Origin: Luteimicrobium subarcticum
Lineage (GTDB): Bacteria; Actinomycetota; Actinomycetes; Actinomycetales; Cellulomonadaceae
Length of the DNA: 64,000 nt
Direction: 5' to 3'
NCBI RefSeq assembly: GCF_002798015.1
Contig: NZ_PGTZ01000009.1
Location: 124,001-188,000, forward strand
A model generated the notes under the pieces. That model did no database searches. It was not told the origin of the DNA and saw only the letters and a list, made by a program, of their open reading frames with translations. Shown one piece after another: positions 1-9,093 of the stretch; positions within the stretch are counted from its first letter, which is position 1; each line of letters starts with the position of its first letter. Position numbers and translations under genes: made by a program.

Positions 1-1283
1 AGCTCGAGGACCTGCTCGAGGTGCCGCAGCTCTTCCGTGGGGGCGAGCAGCCGGCGCGCCTCGAGCGCGGCCTGGTGCGCTGCCACGAGCGTGGTGGGCA
101 GGTCGTGGGCCCGGGCGGCGTGCGAGGCACGCTGCGCCGCCGACCCGAGCGTGGGGTCGGCGGCCATCGCCTCGAGATAGGCCCGGTGGACGGCGACCTG
201 CTCGCCGGGCAGCAGGTCGGCGTACACCGCCTCGGCGAGCAGGGCGTGGTGGAACCCGAGCCGGCCGTCGGGCTCGGTGCGCAGGACCTGCTGGGCGACG
301 GTCTCGCGGAGTGCGGCGTCCGCCGTGCCGCTCCCGCCGCCCGCCGATGCGCCCGCTGTCCCGGTCAGCGGCAGCACACCCGTCTCGAGCACCGCGCGCA
401 GCAGACGCTCCTGGACCACGCGTCCGTCCGCAGAGGCGGCGCGCACCACCCGCTGGGACGCCGGGTCGAGGGCGTCGACACGGGACTGGAGGGCTTCGGC
501 GAGCGACCACGGCAGCTCGCCCCGCGCGACCCCGGACGCCACGAGCTCCTCGGCGAAGTAGGCGTTCCCCTCGGACCGTTCGCGGACCGTCTCGAACGCG
601 GCGGGCGGGAGCGGCCGGCCCGCGACCGCCGTCGTGAAGACGCGGAGCTCGGCGGCGCTGAACGGCGCGAGGTCGATCCGTGAGACGCGGGGGTGCCGCC
701 CGAGCTCTGCGAGCACGGGCCGGAGCGGGTGCCGACGGTGGAGGTCGTCGGAGCGGAACGTCGCGATGACGGCGAGGTGCTCGTCGCGCATGCGCGCGAC
801 GAGGAAACGCAGCACGTCGAGCGTCGACGGGTCGGCCCAGTGCAGGTCCTCGACGAGCAGGACGAGCGGTGCCCCGGGCGACCCGGCCCGCGCGAGCACG
901 GTGGCCAGCCCGTCGAAGAGCTGGAGCCGGTCGTCAGGCGCCGCGGACGCGTCGGCGTCGAGGAGCCGCGCGAGGGCGGGCCGCTGCTGGGCGACCTCCT
1001 CGACGATCTCGCACTGACCACGCAGCAGGGCGAGAGCCTCGACGAAGGGGAGGTACGGCAGCCCGACGGCGCCCAGGTCGACGCAGTGGCTCTCGACGAC
1101 GGCCGCTCCGCGGTCGCGCGCCCGTTCGGCCGCTCGGCCGAGCAGGCGCGTCTTGCCGACGCCGGCGTCGCCCCCGACGAGCAGGAGCGACGGGACGCCC
1201 CGGCCCGCGTCGTCCACCGCGGCGGCGAGCAGATCGAGCTCGGGCTCGCGCGCGACGAAGGGTGCGACAGGGGTCGTGGGCAC
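1..1283 (-). CDS. LuxR-type AAA+ ATPase regulator, 3' end outside window
   Basis: Large ATP-binding transcriptional regulator of the LAL/MalT type, cut off by the window edge. The reading frame is open from a GTG at 1283 to base 1. The N-terminus has a P-loop (GGDAGVGKTRLL, about residues 28-39), then a Walker-B-like LVLLVEDLHWADPS, then helical ATPase-associated sequence. The C-terminal LuxR HTH expected for the family would lie beyond the edge and is not seen. A -10-like AACACT sits 6 nt before the GTG, which fits leaderless transcription. The ligand and targets cannot be told. The start is not certain because no ATG is available. Confidence 0.8.
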   Translation of the reverse strand, partial: MPTTPVAPFVAREPELDLLAAAVDDAGRGVPSLLLVGGDAGVGKTRLLGRAAERARDRGAAVVESHCVDLGAVGLPYLPFVEALALLRGQCEIVEEVAQQRPALARLLDADASAAPDDRLQLFDGLATVLARAGSPGAPLVLLVEDLHWADPSTLDVLRFLVARMRDEHLAVIATFRSDDLHRRHPLRPVLAELGRHPRVSRIDLAPFSAAELRVFTTAVAGRPLPPAAFETVRERSEGNAYFAEELVASGVARGELPWSLAEALQSRVDALDPASQRVVRAASADGRVVQERLLRAVLETGVLPLTGTAGASAGGGSGTADAALRETVAQQVLRTEPDGRLGFHHALLAEAVYADLLPGEQVAVHRAYLEAMAADPTLGSAAQRASHAARAHDLPTTLVAAHQAALEARRLLAPTEELRHLEQVLE

Positions 1284-1327
1284 GTCGCCAGTGTTCCACC
1301 GCCCCCCGACAGCCGGCCTGCGGCCCG

Positions 1328-1486
1328 TCAGGGCCGGCCCGTGGCGCGACGGGACCGGCTGCGGAGCGCGATCCAGGCGCTGCGCCGCGGGTGGTGTCGC
1401 GCGGGTGCGGGGCGGAAGTCCTCGCGGGCACGCTCCTGGCGGTAGGCGATCTCCGCCTCGACCGCGGGGCCCAGGTACTCGCTCAT
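1328..1486 (-). CDS. small conserved-looking basic protein, 52 aa
   Basis: Short protein of unknown function beginning MSEYLGPAVEAEIAYRQER and ending in a strongly basic Arg-rich tail. There is no signal peptide or membrane segment. Support comes from a good Shine-Dalgarno (AGAGGAGA) 6-7 nt before the ATG and from the amphipathic N-terminal half. It lies 44 nt upstream of the LuxR-type regulator on the same strand and could share its transcript. Function unknown. Confidence 0.5.
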   Translation of the reverse strand: MSEYLGPAVEAEIAYRQERAREDFRPAPARHHPRRSAWIALRSRSRRATGRP

Positions 1487-1640
1487 CGTCCGTCTCCTCT
1501 GCGTGGCGGGCCGTCCTGCCCGGCGGGCCGCGCTGTCGGCGGGCCGCATCGTCGTCGTCCTCGACGGTCGGCCTGAGGTGGCCGGTGCGGGATCCGGCGA
1601 TCGCCCGCCTTTCCTGCCTGCGCGGAGGTGGACGAGCCCG

Positions 1641-1703
1641 CTGAGGTGCGTGCGGGGTGGGCTGAGGTAGGCCGAGCGCCCGCTGAGGTGGGCGCGGCAC
1701 AGA
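1641..1703. repeat. three CTGAGGT copies at exact 21-bp phasing
   Basis: CTGAGGTG or CTGAGGTA starts at 1641, 1662 and 1683, exactly 21 bp (two helical turns) apart. A fourth copy lies out of phase at 1573. The array ends where the GATACC palindrome begins, upstream of the acyl-CoA ligase. The spacing puts all copies on one DNA face, which suggests binding sites. No regulator is assigned. Confidence 0.5.
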
Positions 1704-1724
1704 GATACCGATACCGGGGGTATC
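1704..1724. promoter_or_regulatory. GATACC inverted repeat, probable operator
   Basis: GATACC occurs at 1704-1709 and again at 1710-1715. The second copy forms a perfect inverted repeat with GGTATC at 1719-1724 across a 3-nt spacer. It lies 57 nt upstream of the acyl-CoA ligase start in an otherwise GC-only stretch, so it is a likely operator of that gene. The binding protein is unknown. Confidence 0.5.
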
Positions 1725-1780
1725 ATGTAGAACCCCGCTCCGACGCGGGACCCCATGCAGCGGACGACGAGGTGCAACGC

Positions 1781-3637
1781 ATGACCGCCACGGCCCCCCA
1801 GACGGCCTCCTCCCCCACGTTCCTCGACGGCACGGACGTCGACCTTCGGATCGACCGGTCCATCGCGACGATGTACCGCGACCGGCTCGCGACGTCGCCC
1901 GCGAACCTCGCGTTCCGTGAACCCGACGGCTCCGGGGGCTGGACCGACCACACGTGGCGCCAGGTGGACGACCGCGTGCGTCCGCTCGCCGCCGGGCTGC
2001 TCGCGCTCGGGATCGCCCGCGGCGACCGCGTCGCCCTCATGGCTCCCACGAGCTACACGTGGATCGTCGTGGACCTCGCCGTCCAGGTCGCCGGCGCCGC
2101 CGCGACGTCGATCTACCCCGTCGCGACGCCCGACGTGCTCGAGTGGATCCTCGCCGACTCCGCGTCGCGGGTGCTCGTCGTCCAGGACGCCGCCCTGCTC
2201 GAGCAGGTGCGCGCCGTGCGCGCCCAGGCCTCCGCGCTCGAGCTGGTCGTCGTGATCGACCCCGCGGACGTCGAGCTGCAGGACGGCGAGACGACGCTCG
2301 CCGAGCTCGCCGCGTCGGGTGCCCGGCACCTGGCGGCCGAGCCGCGCTGCGTCGACGAGGCCGGGGACGTCCTCGTGCACGACGACCTCGCGACCCTCAT
2401 CTACACGTCCGGCACGACCGGCCGCCCCAAGGGGGTCCGGCTCACGCACGGCAACTGGGCGGGCGAGGCCGCCGGGATCGACGCGCTCGGCATCCTCACC
2501 CCCGAGCACACGCAGCTCCTGTGGCTGCCGCTCGCGCACGTCTTCGCCCAGACGTTCGTGGTCACCCAGCTCCGCGTCGGCTACCCGACCGCGGTCGACG
2601 GGTCGATCCCCGACCTCGTGGGCAACCTCGCGACGGCCCGGCCGGCGTTCATGGCGGCCGCCCCCCGCATCTTCGAGAAGGTCCATGCCGGGATCACCGC
2701 GCAGGTCGAGGCGAAGGGCGGGGTGTCGCTCGCGCTGTTCCGCTGGGCCGTGCGGACCGGCGAGCAGAAGGTCCGCGCGCAGCAGGCCGGCGAGCAGGCG
2801 TCCTGGTGGGTCCGGGCGCAGGCCGCGCTCGGCAGCGCGCTCGTGTTCTCCAAGGTCCGCAAGCGGTTCGGCGGGAACCTGCAGTACTTCATCTCGGGCT
2901 CCGCGCCGCTGTCGCGCGAGATCCTCGAGTTCTTCGAGGCGGCCGGGCTGCCCATCCTGGAGGGCTACGGCCTCACGGAGACGTCCGCCGCGATCACGGT
3001 GAACCTGCCCGGCCGGTCGCGCTTCGGCACGGTGGGACCGGTCCTGCCGGGACACCGCATCCAGCTCGCGTCCGACGGCGAGATCCTCGCCGCCGGCCCG
3101 TGCGTCACGGCCGGCTACTTCCAGAACGCGGAGGCCACGGCCGAGTCCGTCGAGGACGGCTGGTTCCACACGGGCGACATCGGCGAGATCGTCGACGGCC
3201 GGTACCTCAAGATCGTCGACCGCAAGAAGGACCTGTTCAAGACGTCCAACGGCAAGTACGTCGCGCCGGGGCTCGTCGAGGTCACGCTCACGTCGAGCTG
3301 CGCGCTCGTCGGACAGGCCGTCGTCGTCGGTGCCGGGCGCTCGTACTGCGTGGCGCTCGTCAGCGTCGACTCGGAGGAGCTCGCGAGGTTCGCGTCCGCG
3401 CACGGCCTCACCGGCGACTACGCCGAGCTGGTGCACGCACCCGAGGTGCAGGCCGAGATCCGCCAGGCCGTCGAACGGACGAACGGGAAGTTCGCCCGCT
3501 GGGAGCAGATCAAGAAGTTCGCCGTGCTCGACACCGAGATCACGGTCGAGAGCAACGAGCTCACGCCGTCGCTCAAGCTGCGGCGCAAGCCCGTCGTCGA
3601 GAAGCACGCCGACCTCATCGACTCGCTCTACTCCTGA
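1781..3637 (+). CDS. long-chain acyl-CoA synthetase (AMP-forming)
   Basis: Adenylate-forming ligase that activates fatty acids to acyl-CoA, of the FadD15/FAA1 type (618 aa, normal length). Motifs in order: TSGTTGRPKG ATP-binding loop near residue 210, GYGLTETSA near 394, DGWFHTGD near 459, and DRKKDLFKTSNGK with the catalytic lysine near 491. The ATG at 1781 is preferred over an in-frame one at 1628, because the extra 51 residues are low-complexity and run over the operator-like repeats. It is monocistronic and faces away from the small gene at 1486. The substrate chain length cannot be read from sequence. Confidence 0.92.
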   Translation: MTATAPQTASSPTFLDGTDVDLRIDRSIATMYRDRLATSPANLAFREPDGSGGWTDHTWRQVDDRVRPLAAGLLALGIARGDRVALMAPTSYTWIVVDLAVQVAGAAATSIYPVATPDVLEWILADSASRVLVVQDAALLEQVRAVRAQASALELVVVIDPADVELQDGETTLAELAASGARHLAAEPRCVDEAGDVLVHDDLATLIYTSGTTGRPKGVRLTHGNWAGEAAGIDALGILTPEHTQLLWLPLAHVFAQTFVVTQLRVGYPTAVDGSIPDLVGNLATARPAFMAAAPRIFEKVHAGITAQVEAKGGVSLALFRWAVRTGEQKVRAQQAGEQASWWVRAQAALGSALVFSKVRKRFGGNLQYFISGSAPLSREILEFFEAAGLPILEGYGLTETSAAITVNLPGRSRFGTVGPVLPGHRIQLASDGEILAAGPCVTAGYFQNAEATAESVEDGWFHTGDIGEIVDGRYLKIVDRKKDLFKTSNGKYVAPGLVEVTLTSSCALVGQAVVVGAGRSYCVALVSVDSEELARFASAHGLTGDYAELVHAPEVQAEIRQAVERTNGKFARWEQIKKFAVLDTEITVESNELTPSLKLRRKPVVEKHADLIDSLYS

Positions 3638-3665
3638 CGGCTCCTGACCGTCCCACGGTCGTGCA

Positions 3666-3708
3666 CCGGCGCGCGCGATCCGGGTCCGTCCACGGCCGCG
3701 CGCGCCGG
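3666..3708. terminator. hairpin after acyl-CoA synthetase
   Basis: CCGGCGCGCGCG (3666-3677) pairs perfectly with CGCGCGCGCCGG (3697-3708). There is no T-tract, which is common for actinobacterial terminators. It lies between the ligase stop and the tag promoter. Confidence 0.4.
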
Positions 3709-3755
3709 GCACGACGCCCGGCGCGACCGTGGGCGGGAGGCGGCACGCTGGGGGC

Positions 3756-4385
3756 ATGACGACCGAGCAGCCGACGACCCCGTCCGACAGCACGTCCGAC
3801 AGCACGCCCGCCACGACGCCCGCCGGGCCGCCCCTCGGGGCGCGCTGCTTCGGCGACGGCGACCCCCTGTACGAGGCGTACCACGACGACGAGTGGGGCG
3901 TGCCCGTGCACGGCGAGGCACCGCTGCTCGAACGGCTCGCCCTCGAGGGCTTCCAGTCGGGGCTGTCGTGGCTCACCGTGCTCCGCAAGCGGGATGCCTT
4001 CCGCGAGGTGTTCCACGACTTCGACCCCGAGCGCGTCGCGGCCTTCGACGCGGACGACGTGGCGCGCCTCCTCGGCGACGCCCGCATCATCCGCAACCGG
4101 CAGAAGATCGAGGCGACCGTCGCGAACGCCCGCGCCCTCGTCGCGCTGCACGACGCAGGCGGGACCCTCGACGAGCTCGTCTGGTCGTTCGCTCCCCCGC
4201 CGCGCGTCACGCGGCCCGAGCACCCGTCCGACGTGCCGGGCACGACCGCCGAGTCGGTCGCCCTCGCGAAGGCGCTCAAGAAGGCCGGCTTCCGCTTCGT
4301 CGGGCCGACCACCGCGTACGCCACGATGCAGGCCTGCGGGCTCGTCGACGACCACCTCGCGTCGTGCCCGGTCGTGGCACGGTGA
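3756..4385 (+). CDS. tag: DNA-3-methyladenine glycosylase I
   Basis: Base-excision repair enzyme that removes 3-methyladenine from alkylated DNA. It has the Tag signature DPLYEAYHDDEWGVP near residues 36-50 and LEGFQSGLSW. The zinc-site residues expected for the family are present: C31 and H43 near the N-terminus, and H200 and C204 at the C-terminus. The first 25 residues are a Thr/Ser/Pro-rich tail not found in short homologues. The start at 3756 has CACGCT 6 nt before the ATG. It stands alone between two unrelated genes. Confidence 0.93.
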   Translation: MTTEQPTTPSDSTSDSTPATTPAGPPLGARCFGDGDPLYEAYHDDEWGVPVHGEAPLLERLALEGFQSGLSWLTVLRKRDAFREVFHDFDPERVAAFDADDVARLLGDARIIRNRQKIEATVANARALVALHDAGGTLDELVWSFAPPPRVTRPEHPSDVPGTTAESVALAKALKKAGFRFVGPTTAYATMQACGLVDDHLASCPVVAR

Positions 4386-4490
4386 CGAGAGGGACGAAAC
4401 CGGACAGCGGGACGGATTTGTACGCGGCCCTCCTTAACGGGTAGGGTCCGGCTGCCGATACGACCGCCCGCAGCCCGAGGAGCAACACCG

Positions 4491-5888
4491 GTGTCTCGCT
4501 TCTTCCCCCGTCTCTCCACCGTCGGGAGCCGCGTCGCGGTCTCCGCACTGCTCCTCGGGGCCGCAGGGACCGGCCTCGCCGGCACCGCGTTCGCCGCGGG
4601 TGTCGACGACTGCTCCACGCCCCCGATCAGCGATGGCGGCCCGTCGGGCGCCAGCGACTCGAACGTCAACGTCTTCGTGGGCGGCAGCTTCACCGTCAAG
4701 GCCGGCGCCGAGGCCGAGGGCGTCGTCGTGGTCGACGGCGACCTCGGCACCGCCGGCTTCTACAACGTGGGCGTCGCGGGTGCCGGCTCGCAGGTCGCGC
4801 CGCCCGCCGGGTCCGTCATGCTCCGCGTCGGCGGCGACGTCACGACGGGCCACCTCGACGTCGGCTCGCGGATCGGCGCGCAGGTGAGGGTGGGCGGGTC
4901 CGTGCACCCGGGCGTCCAGATCGACACCAACGGCGGCTCCCTCGCCACGCAGCTCGGCCACGACGCCGCCCTCGAGACCTCCACGGGCTTCGCGAGCACG
5001 CTCGCGCCCGAGAGCGCCGCCTACGACGCGCGCACCGCGAACGGCAAGGTCGTGCGCTCCGGCAGCGACACGACCCTCGACGGTGACGGCACCTCCAAGG
5101 TCCAGCTGTTCGACCTCGACGGCGCGGCGCTCGGTGCGTCCGGGCACGCGGTCACCGTGACGTTCGCGCACGTCCCGGACGACGCCCAGGTGGTCGTGAA
5201 CGTCCACGGCCAGGTCGACGCCACCGTGAACGGCTTCTGGCGCGACGGCGGTGCGCACGCGTTCGACCAGAACGGCGACAAGGACGGCCTCGCCTCGTAC
5301 GCGTCGCGGACCCTGTGGAACATCGTGGACGACGCGAGCCCGTCGTTCACGGGCGGTGCCCAGTGGACCGGTTCGGTCGTGGTCCCGAAGGCGAACGGCA
5401 CGACCACGGTCGCGGTGCCCGGCATGAACGGGCGCGTGTACGTGGCGGGCAACCTCGTGCAGAACCTCGGCGGCAGCGAGTTCCACAGCTACCCGTTCGA
5501 GGGCTCCGACTGGAGCTGCTCGGACAGCACCCCGACGCCGTCGACCACGCCGAGCAGCACGCCCAGCGACACCCCGAGCGAGACGCCGAGCGGCACGCCG
5601 ACCGACGCCTCCGGCACGACCCCGACCGAGGTCCCGTCGGGTGCCCCGAGCGTCCCGGCCGACACGCCCTCCACCCCGGCGTCGGGCACCACGACGACCG
5701 CCCCCGGCGGCCTGTCCGAGACGGCACCGGCCGCGTCCGACGACACCACCACGGCGGCTGCCGCCCCGGCCGACGAGACCGGCGGTCTCGCAGAGACCGG
5801 TGCGGCGATCCTGCCCGTCGCCGTCGTCGCGCTCGCGCTGCTCCTGGCCGGCGGCGTGCTGCTCCTGGTCCGACGCTCGCGCGCCTGA
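4491..5888 (+). CDS. sortase-anchored surface protein, choice-of-anchor A type
   Basis: Secreted cell-wall protein of 465 aa with a GTG start preceded by GAGGAG. The signal peptide is cleaved after about residue 35 (GTAFA). A beta-rich Gly/Val domain (residues 36-345) resembles the choice-of-anchor A domain. Then comes a Thr/Pro/Ser spacer (residues 345-430), a sorting signal LAETG (433-437), a hydrophobic helix and the basic tail RRSRA. LAxTG is the class E sortase signal of high-GC actinobacteria, so the protein should be covalently wall-linked. No sortase gene lies nearby. The adhesion or matrix role is inferred. Confidence 0.85.
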   Translation: MSRFFPRLSTVGSRVAVSALLLGAAGTGLAGTAFAAGVDDCSTPPISDGGPSGASDSNVNVFVGGSFTVKAGAEAEGVVVVDGDLGTAGFYNVGVAGAGSQVAPPAGSVMLRVGGDVTTGHLDVGSRIGAQVRVGGSVHPGVQIDTNGGSLATQLGHDAALETSTGFASTLAPESAAYDARTANGKVVRSGSDTTLDGDGTSKVQLFDLDGAALGASGHAVTVTFAHVPDDAQVVVNVHGQVDATVNGFWRDGGAHAFDQNGDKDGLASYASRTLWNIVDDASPSFTGGAQWTGSVVVPKANGTTTVAVPGMNGRVYVAGNLVQNLGGSEFHSYPFEGSDWSCSDSTPTPSTTPSSTPSDTPSETPSGTPTDASGTTPTEVPSGAPSVPADTPSTPASGTTTTAPGGLSETAPAASDDTTTAAAAPADETGGLAETGAAILPVAVVALALLLAGGVLLLVRRSRA

Positions 5889-5922
5889 CCCCCTGACGCG
5901 CGCGGCCGCACGGTGCCGCGCG

Positions 5923-5986
5923 CACGGACCCCCGCCCGGGTCCGTGTCGGAGCCCGGCTTCGCCCCTCGGGGCGGGGCTGGGCTCT
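5923..5986. terminator. tandem hairpins after surface protein
   Basis: CACGGACCC (5923-5931) pairs with GGGTCCGTG (5938-5946). A second, imperfect GAGCCC...GGGCTC stem spans 5951-5986. They sit between convergent genes and probably terminate transcription from the surface-protein gene. Confidence 0.5.
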
Positions 5987-6078
5987 TGGCGTCCGTGGTG
6001 GCGCCCAGCGCTCTCGACGTCCCCGGCCGCGCAGAGCAGACGGCGGCGATCGGGCGGTGCGGACCGGGCGCAGAGCGG

Positions 6079-7206
6079 TCAGGACGCGGCCGGACCCGCC
6101 TTGCCGCTCGGGGCGCCGCCCCCCCGCTGCACGCCCAGCAACCCCCTGCGGAGCGCGTCACCGTCGAGGCCACGCACCACGGGCACCTCGTGGGGCTCGC
6201 GCAGGTCCGGTCCGCGGACGACGTGCCCGCGATCGTCCCGGGACGGCAGCGGGACGGGCAGGCCGTGCGACAGCACCTGCTGGGTCGCGGTGAGCTCACG
6301 GATCGCCACGGCGCTGACCTGGCCGGGGTGCTCTCGCACCGCCCGGTCGTACACGTCGGGGTCGTGCTGCCCGTCGTCGCCGACGAGGATCCACCGGACG
6401 TGCGGCAGCTCGTCGAGCAGCCGTTCGAGCTGGCTGGTCTTGTGCGCGACGCCGCTGCGGAACCACCCCGTGTTCGTGGGCCCCCAGTCGGTGAGGAGGA
6501 GCGGCCCGGGCGGGTACCCGTTGACGTCGAGGAACCGGCGCAGCGTCACGGCCGTGTTCCATGCCCCGGTGGAGAGGTAGACGAACGGCGCGTCCGGGTA
6601 CCGGGCGCGCAGGTCGCGGTAGAGCGCCGCCATGCCGGGCACGGCGCGCCGCGCGCTCGGGTGCACGACGAACGTGTTCCAGGCGGCGATGAAGGGGCGC
6701 GGGAGCCGGGTGTCCATGACGGTGTCGTCGATGTCGCTCACGACGCCGAGCAGGGCGTCCGGCCCGACGACGATCACCCGCGCCTCCGTGGTCACCCCGG
6801 TGCTGGGCGTGAGCCGGACCGTGTGCCAGCCGGGCGCCAGGGGCTCGTCGAGGTCGATCCGGAGATCGATGTAGCCACCGCGGTCGGCGACGACGACCCG
6901 GCGGACGGACCCGAGCTCGATCTGCACGACCTCCCGCGGCGCGGGCACCGCGACGAACGAGCGCCACCCCCGGCGGTCCCACGCGTGCGGCAGGACCCCC
7001 TCACAGGGCGTCAGGACGGTGCGGGCGAGGATGCGGACCCACCCGGGCTCGCCGTAGCCGGTGTTGCCCTCGACGCGGGGCTCCCAGCGCCGGCGGCGCA
7101 GCCTCTTGCCCACGGACGCGAAGAACCTGTCCTCGACCCGGGCGGCGACGTGCGGCCGGGTGGACTCGTGCGCCTCGGCGTCCTGGTGGACGTCGTCGTC
7201 GGGCAT
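6079..7206 (-). CDS. App1-like phosphatase domain protein (DUF2183)
   Basis: Protein of 375 aa related to yeast phosphatidate phosphatase App1. The HAD-like catalytic motif SDIDDTVMDT (DxDxT core) is near residue 157, followed by YLSTGAWNT and a GDDGQHDPDVY acid motif near the end. The N-terminal third is a beta-rich domain typical of the family. The ATG at 7206 has GAGGAG about 12 nt upstream. The physiological substrate in bacteria is unknown; phosphatidic acid is the family precedent. It lies about 100 bp downstream of a phospholipid acyltransferase on the same strand, so a joint role in lipid turnover is possible. Confidence 0.85.
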   Translation of the reverse strand: MPDDDVHQDAEAHESTRPHVAARVEDRFFASVGKRLRRRRWEPRVEGNTGYGEPGWVRILARTVLTPCEGVLPHAWDRRGWRSFVAVPAPREVVQIELGSVRRVVVADRGGYIDLRIDLDEPLAPGWHTVRLTPSTGVTTEARVIVVGPDALLGVVSDIDDTVMDTRLPRPFIAAWNTFVVHPSARRAVPGMAALYRDLRARYPDAPFVYLSTGAWNTAVTLRRFLDVNGYPPGPLLLTDWGPTNTGWFRSGVAHKTSQLERLLDELPHVRWILVGDDGQHDPDVYDRAVREHPGQVSAVAIRELTATQQVLSHGLPVPLPSRDDRGHVVRGPDLREPHEVPVVRGLDGDALRRGLLGVQRGGGAPSGKAGPAAS

Positions 7207-7301
7207 CGGGGGGCAGGCTCCTCGGTCGGGGGCGGGAGTCCTACCTTGGCACACCTGCGACGCCGTGGATGTCCCACACGTGTCGTGCGGGTGACGTCCT
7301 C

Positions 7302-7958
7302 TCAGTCGTCGGCGAGATCCTGTCCGGACAGCGCGTGGATCTGCTCCATCACGGTGTCGGTGAGCTCGCGGCGCGCCTGTGCGGGGCGCTGGCCGGAGGC
7401 GATCTGGCGCGCGGGGTCGATCGGTGCACCGAAGTGCACCTCGACCTTGAAGCGCCGGGAGAGCCGTGGGAAGCGGGCGTCGACGGGCTGCACCTTGTCC
7501 GTGTTGATCACGGCGACGGGGACGACGGGCGCCTGCCCGGTCAGGGCGAGGTAGCCGACGCCGGTGTGCCCGCGGTGGAGCTTGCCGTCGCGGGACCGGG
7601 TGCCCTCGGGGTAGATGCCGAAGGCGTCGCCGCGGTTCAGGACGACGAGGGCGTCCTCGAGGGACTTGAGGCCGGCGCGGGGGTCGTCGCGCTGCACGGG
7701 GATGTGGCCGAACGTCGTGAAGAACCAGCGCGAGAGCCGCCCCTTGACGCCCTTGCCGGTGAAGTACTCGGCCTTGGCCATGTAGGTGACCTGGCGCGGG
7801 GAGACCACGGGGATGAGCAGCGAGTCGATGAACGAGAGGTGGTTGCTCGCCAGGATCACCGGGCCGGCGTCGGGGATGTTGTTCCGTCCCGTGACCTTGG
7901 GCCGCAGGAACATGAACGTCACGAGGGACAGAAGGAGTCTCACCACCCGGTACGCCAT
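7302..7958 (-). CDS. 1-acylglycerol-3-phosphate acyltransferase (PlsC family)
   Basis: Membrane-associated acyltransferase (218 aa) making phosphatidic acid from lysophosphatidic acid, judged by the catalytic HLSFID (HX4D, H40 and D45) and the substrate-binding PEGTRS (118-122). An N-terminal hydrophobic stretch (VVRLLLSLVTFMFL) would dock it to the membrane. The start at 7958 has CACAAT 6 nt upstream and is preferred to an ATG 48 nt further up, which adds a Cys/Gly-rich leader with no homology sense. Its neighbour downstream is the App1-like phosphatase. Confidence 0.92.
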   Translation of the reverse strand: MAYRVVRLLLSLVTFMFLRPKVTGRNNIPDAGPVILASNHLSFIDSLLIPVVSPRQVTYMAKAEYFTGKGVKGRLSRWFFTTFGHIPVQRDDPRAGLKSLEDALVVLNRGDAFGIYPEGTRSRDGKLHRGHTGVGYLALTGQAPVVPVAVINTDKVQPVDARFPRLSRRFKVEVHFGAPIDPARQIASGQRPAQARRELTDTVMEQIHALSGQDLADD

Positions 7959-8050
7959 CGGACCATTGTGCACAGACGTGCAGCCTGTCGTTCCACTGCC
8001 GTACACGTCGTGGACGCGGTTCTGTACCGATCCGGTGCCGCACCCGACGG

Positions 8051-9022
8051 TCAGGGACCCGCCGTGGGCGTGCCGCGGAACGCACGCCGGTAGGCCGACG
8101 GCGTGGTCCCGAGCGTCCGCGCGAAGTGCACCCTCAGCGAGGCCGCCGAGCCGAGCCCGGACGCCGCGGCGACGGCCTCGACCGGGTCGTCGCCCTCCTC
8201 GAGGAGCGCGCGCGCCCGGTCGACGCGCTGGGCGACGAGCCAGTCGCCGACCGCCGACCCGGTCCGCTCCCGGAACCGCCGGCTGAAGTGACGCCGGGAC
8301 AGGTGCGCGGCGGCGGCGAGGTCGTCGAGCGTCAGGGCGTCACCGAGCCGGTCGGTCGCCCACGCCATCGCCCGCCCGACGGCGTCGTCCGGGCCGACCC
8401 GCGGGTTCGGCGTGGGTGCGAACTGCGCCTGCGTCCCCTCGCGGTGCGGCGCCAGGACGAGCCGACGGGCCACGCGCGCCGCGACGGAAGCACCGTGGTC
8501 GCGGCGGACCAGGTGGAGGCAGCAGTCGAGCGCGGACGCCGTCCCGGCCGACGTCACGACGTCCCCGAGGTCGCACCAGAGGACGTCGCGCCGGACCGCG
8601 ACGCGCGGGTGGCCGGCGACGAGGTCGTCCTCGTGCGCCCAGTGCGTGGCCACCTCGCGCCCGTCGACGATGCCGGACGCGGCGACGACGAACGCCCCGA
8701 GGCACAGGCCGACGACGCGGGCGCCGCGGGCGTGCGCGGCGCGGACGGCGTCGAGCAGCACGGGCGACGGGTCGCGTCCGAGGTCCCAGCTCGGGACGAC
8801 CACCGTCGCGGCTCCGTCGAGCGCCTCGAGCCCGTGCGTGACGACGATCGCGTACCCGCCTCCGGTGGCGAGGACGCCGGGCTGCTCCGCGCACACGACG
8901 ACGTCGTAGCCGAGGCCGGCGCCACCCGGGACGACGCCGCCCAGGACGACGCTGGGGGCGGACAGGTGGAAGGGGCTGATCCCGTCGAACGCCAGGACCG
9001 CGACGCGGTGCGGAGTCGTCAT
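8051..9022 (-). CDS. GlxA/FtrA-type AraC regulator with DJ-1/PfpI domain
   Basis: Transcriptional regulator (323 aa) combining an N-terminal class-I glutamine-amidotransferase-like domain (residues 5-190, nucleophile-elbow Cys in VGLCLGAF at C107) with a C-terminal AraC pair of HTH motifs (residues 215-315, DLAAAAHLSRRHFSRRFRE). The amidase domain usually serves as a sensor. TAGGAT lies 6 nt before the ATG, so the message is leaderless. It is divergent from the MBL-fold gene at 9094, with 71 bp between the starts, and may control it; that is inference. Confidence 0.88.
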   Translation of the reverse strand: MTTPHRVAVLAFDGISPFHLSAPSVVLGGVVPGGAGLGYDVVVCAEQPGVLATGGGYAIVVTHGLEALDGAATVVVPSWDLGRDPSPVLLDAVRAAHARGARVVGLCLGAFVVAASGIVDGREVATHWAHEDDLVAGHPRVAVRRDVLWCDLGDVVTSAGTASALDCCLHLVRRDHGASVAARVARRLVLAPHREGTQAQFAPTPNPRVGPDDAVGRAMAWATDRLGDALTLDDLAAAAHLSRRHFSRRFRERTGSAVGDWLVAQRVDRARALLEEGDDPVEAVAAASGLGSAASLRVHFARTLGTTPSAYRRAFRGTPTAGP

Positions 9023-9093
9023 GGCCCGATCCTAGCGAGCAACGACCATCGGGCCACTCGTGCGCGCGGCGGCCCGGCGGGAGGCTCGGAGGC

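Noticed and set aside
1328-4750. 1140-aa open frame antisense to the acyl-CoA ligase and tag genes
   Set aside because: Arg/Asp/Gly-rich shadow of GC-rich third positions; only its last 52 codons (with a ribosome site) look real.
5520-5690. Repetitive ACGCCGAGC-type tract considered as CRISPR or satellite
   Set aside because: It encodes the Thr/Pro/Ser wall spacer of the surface protein; no spacer-repeat structure. No CRISPR array was seen anywhere in the window.
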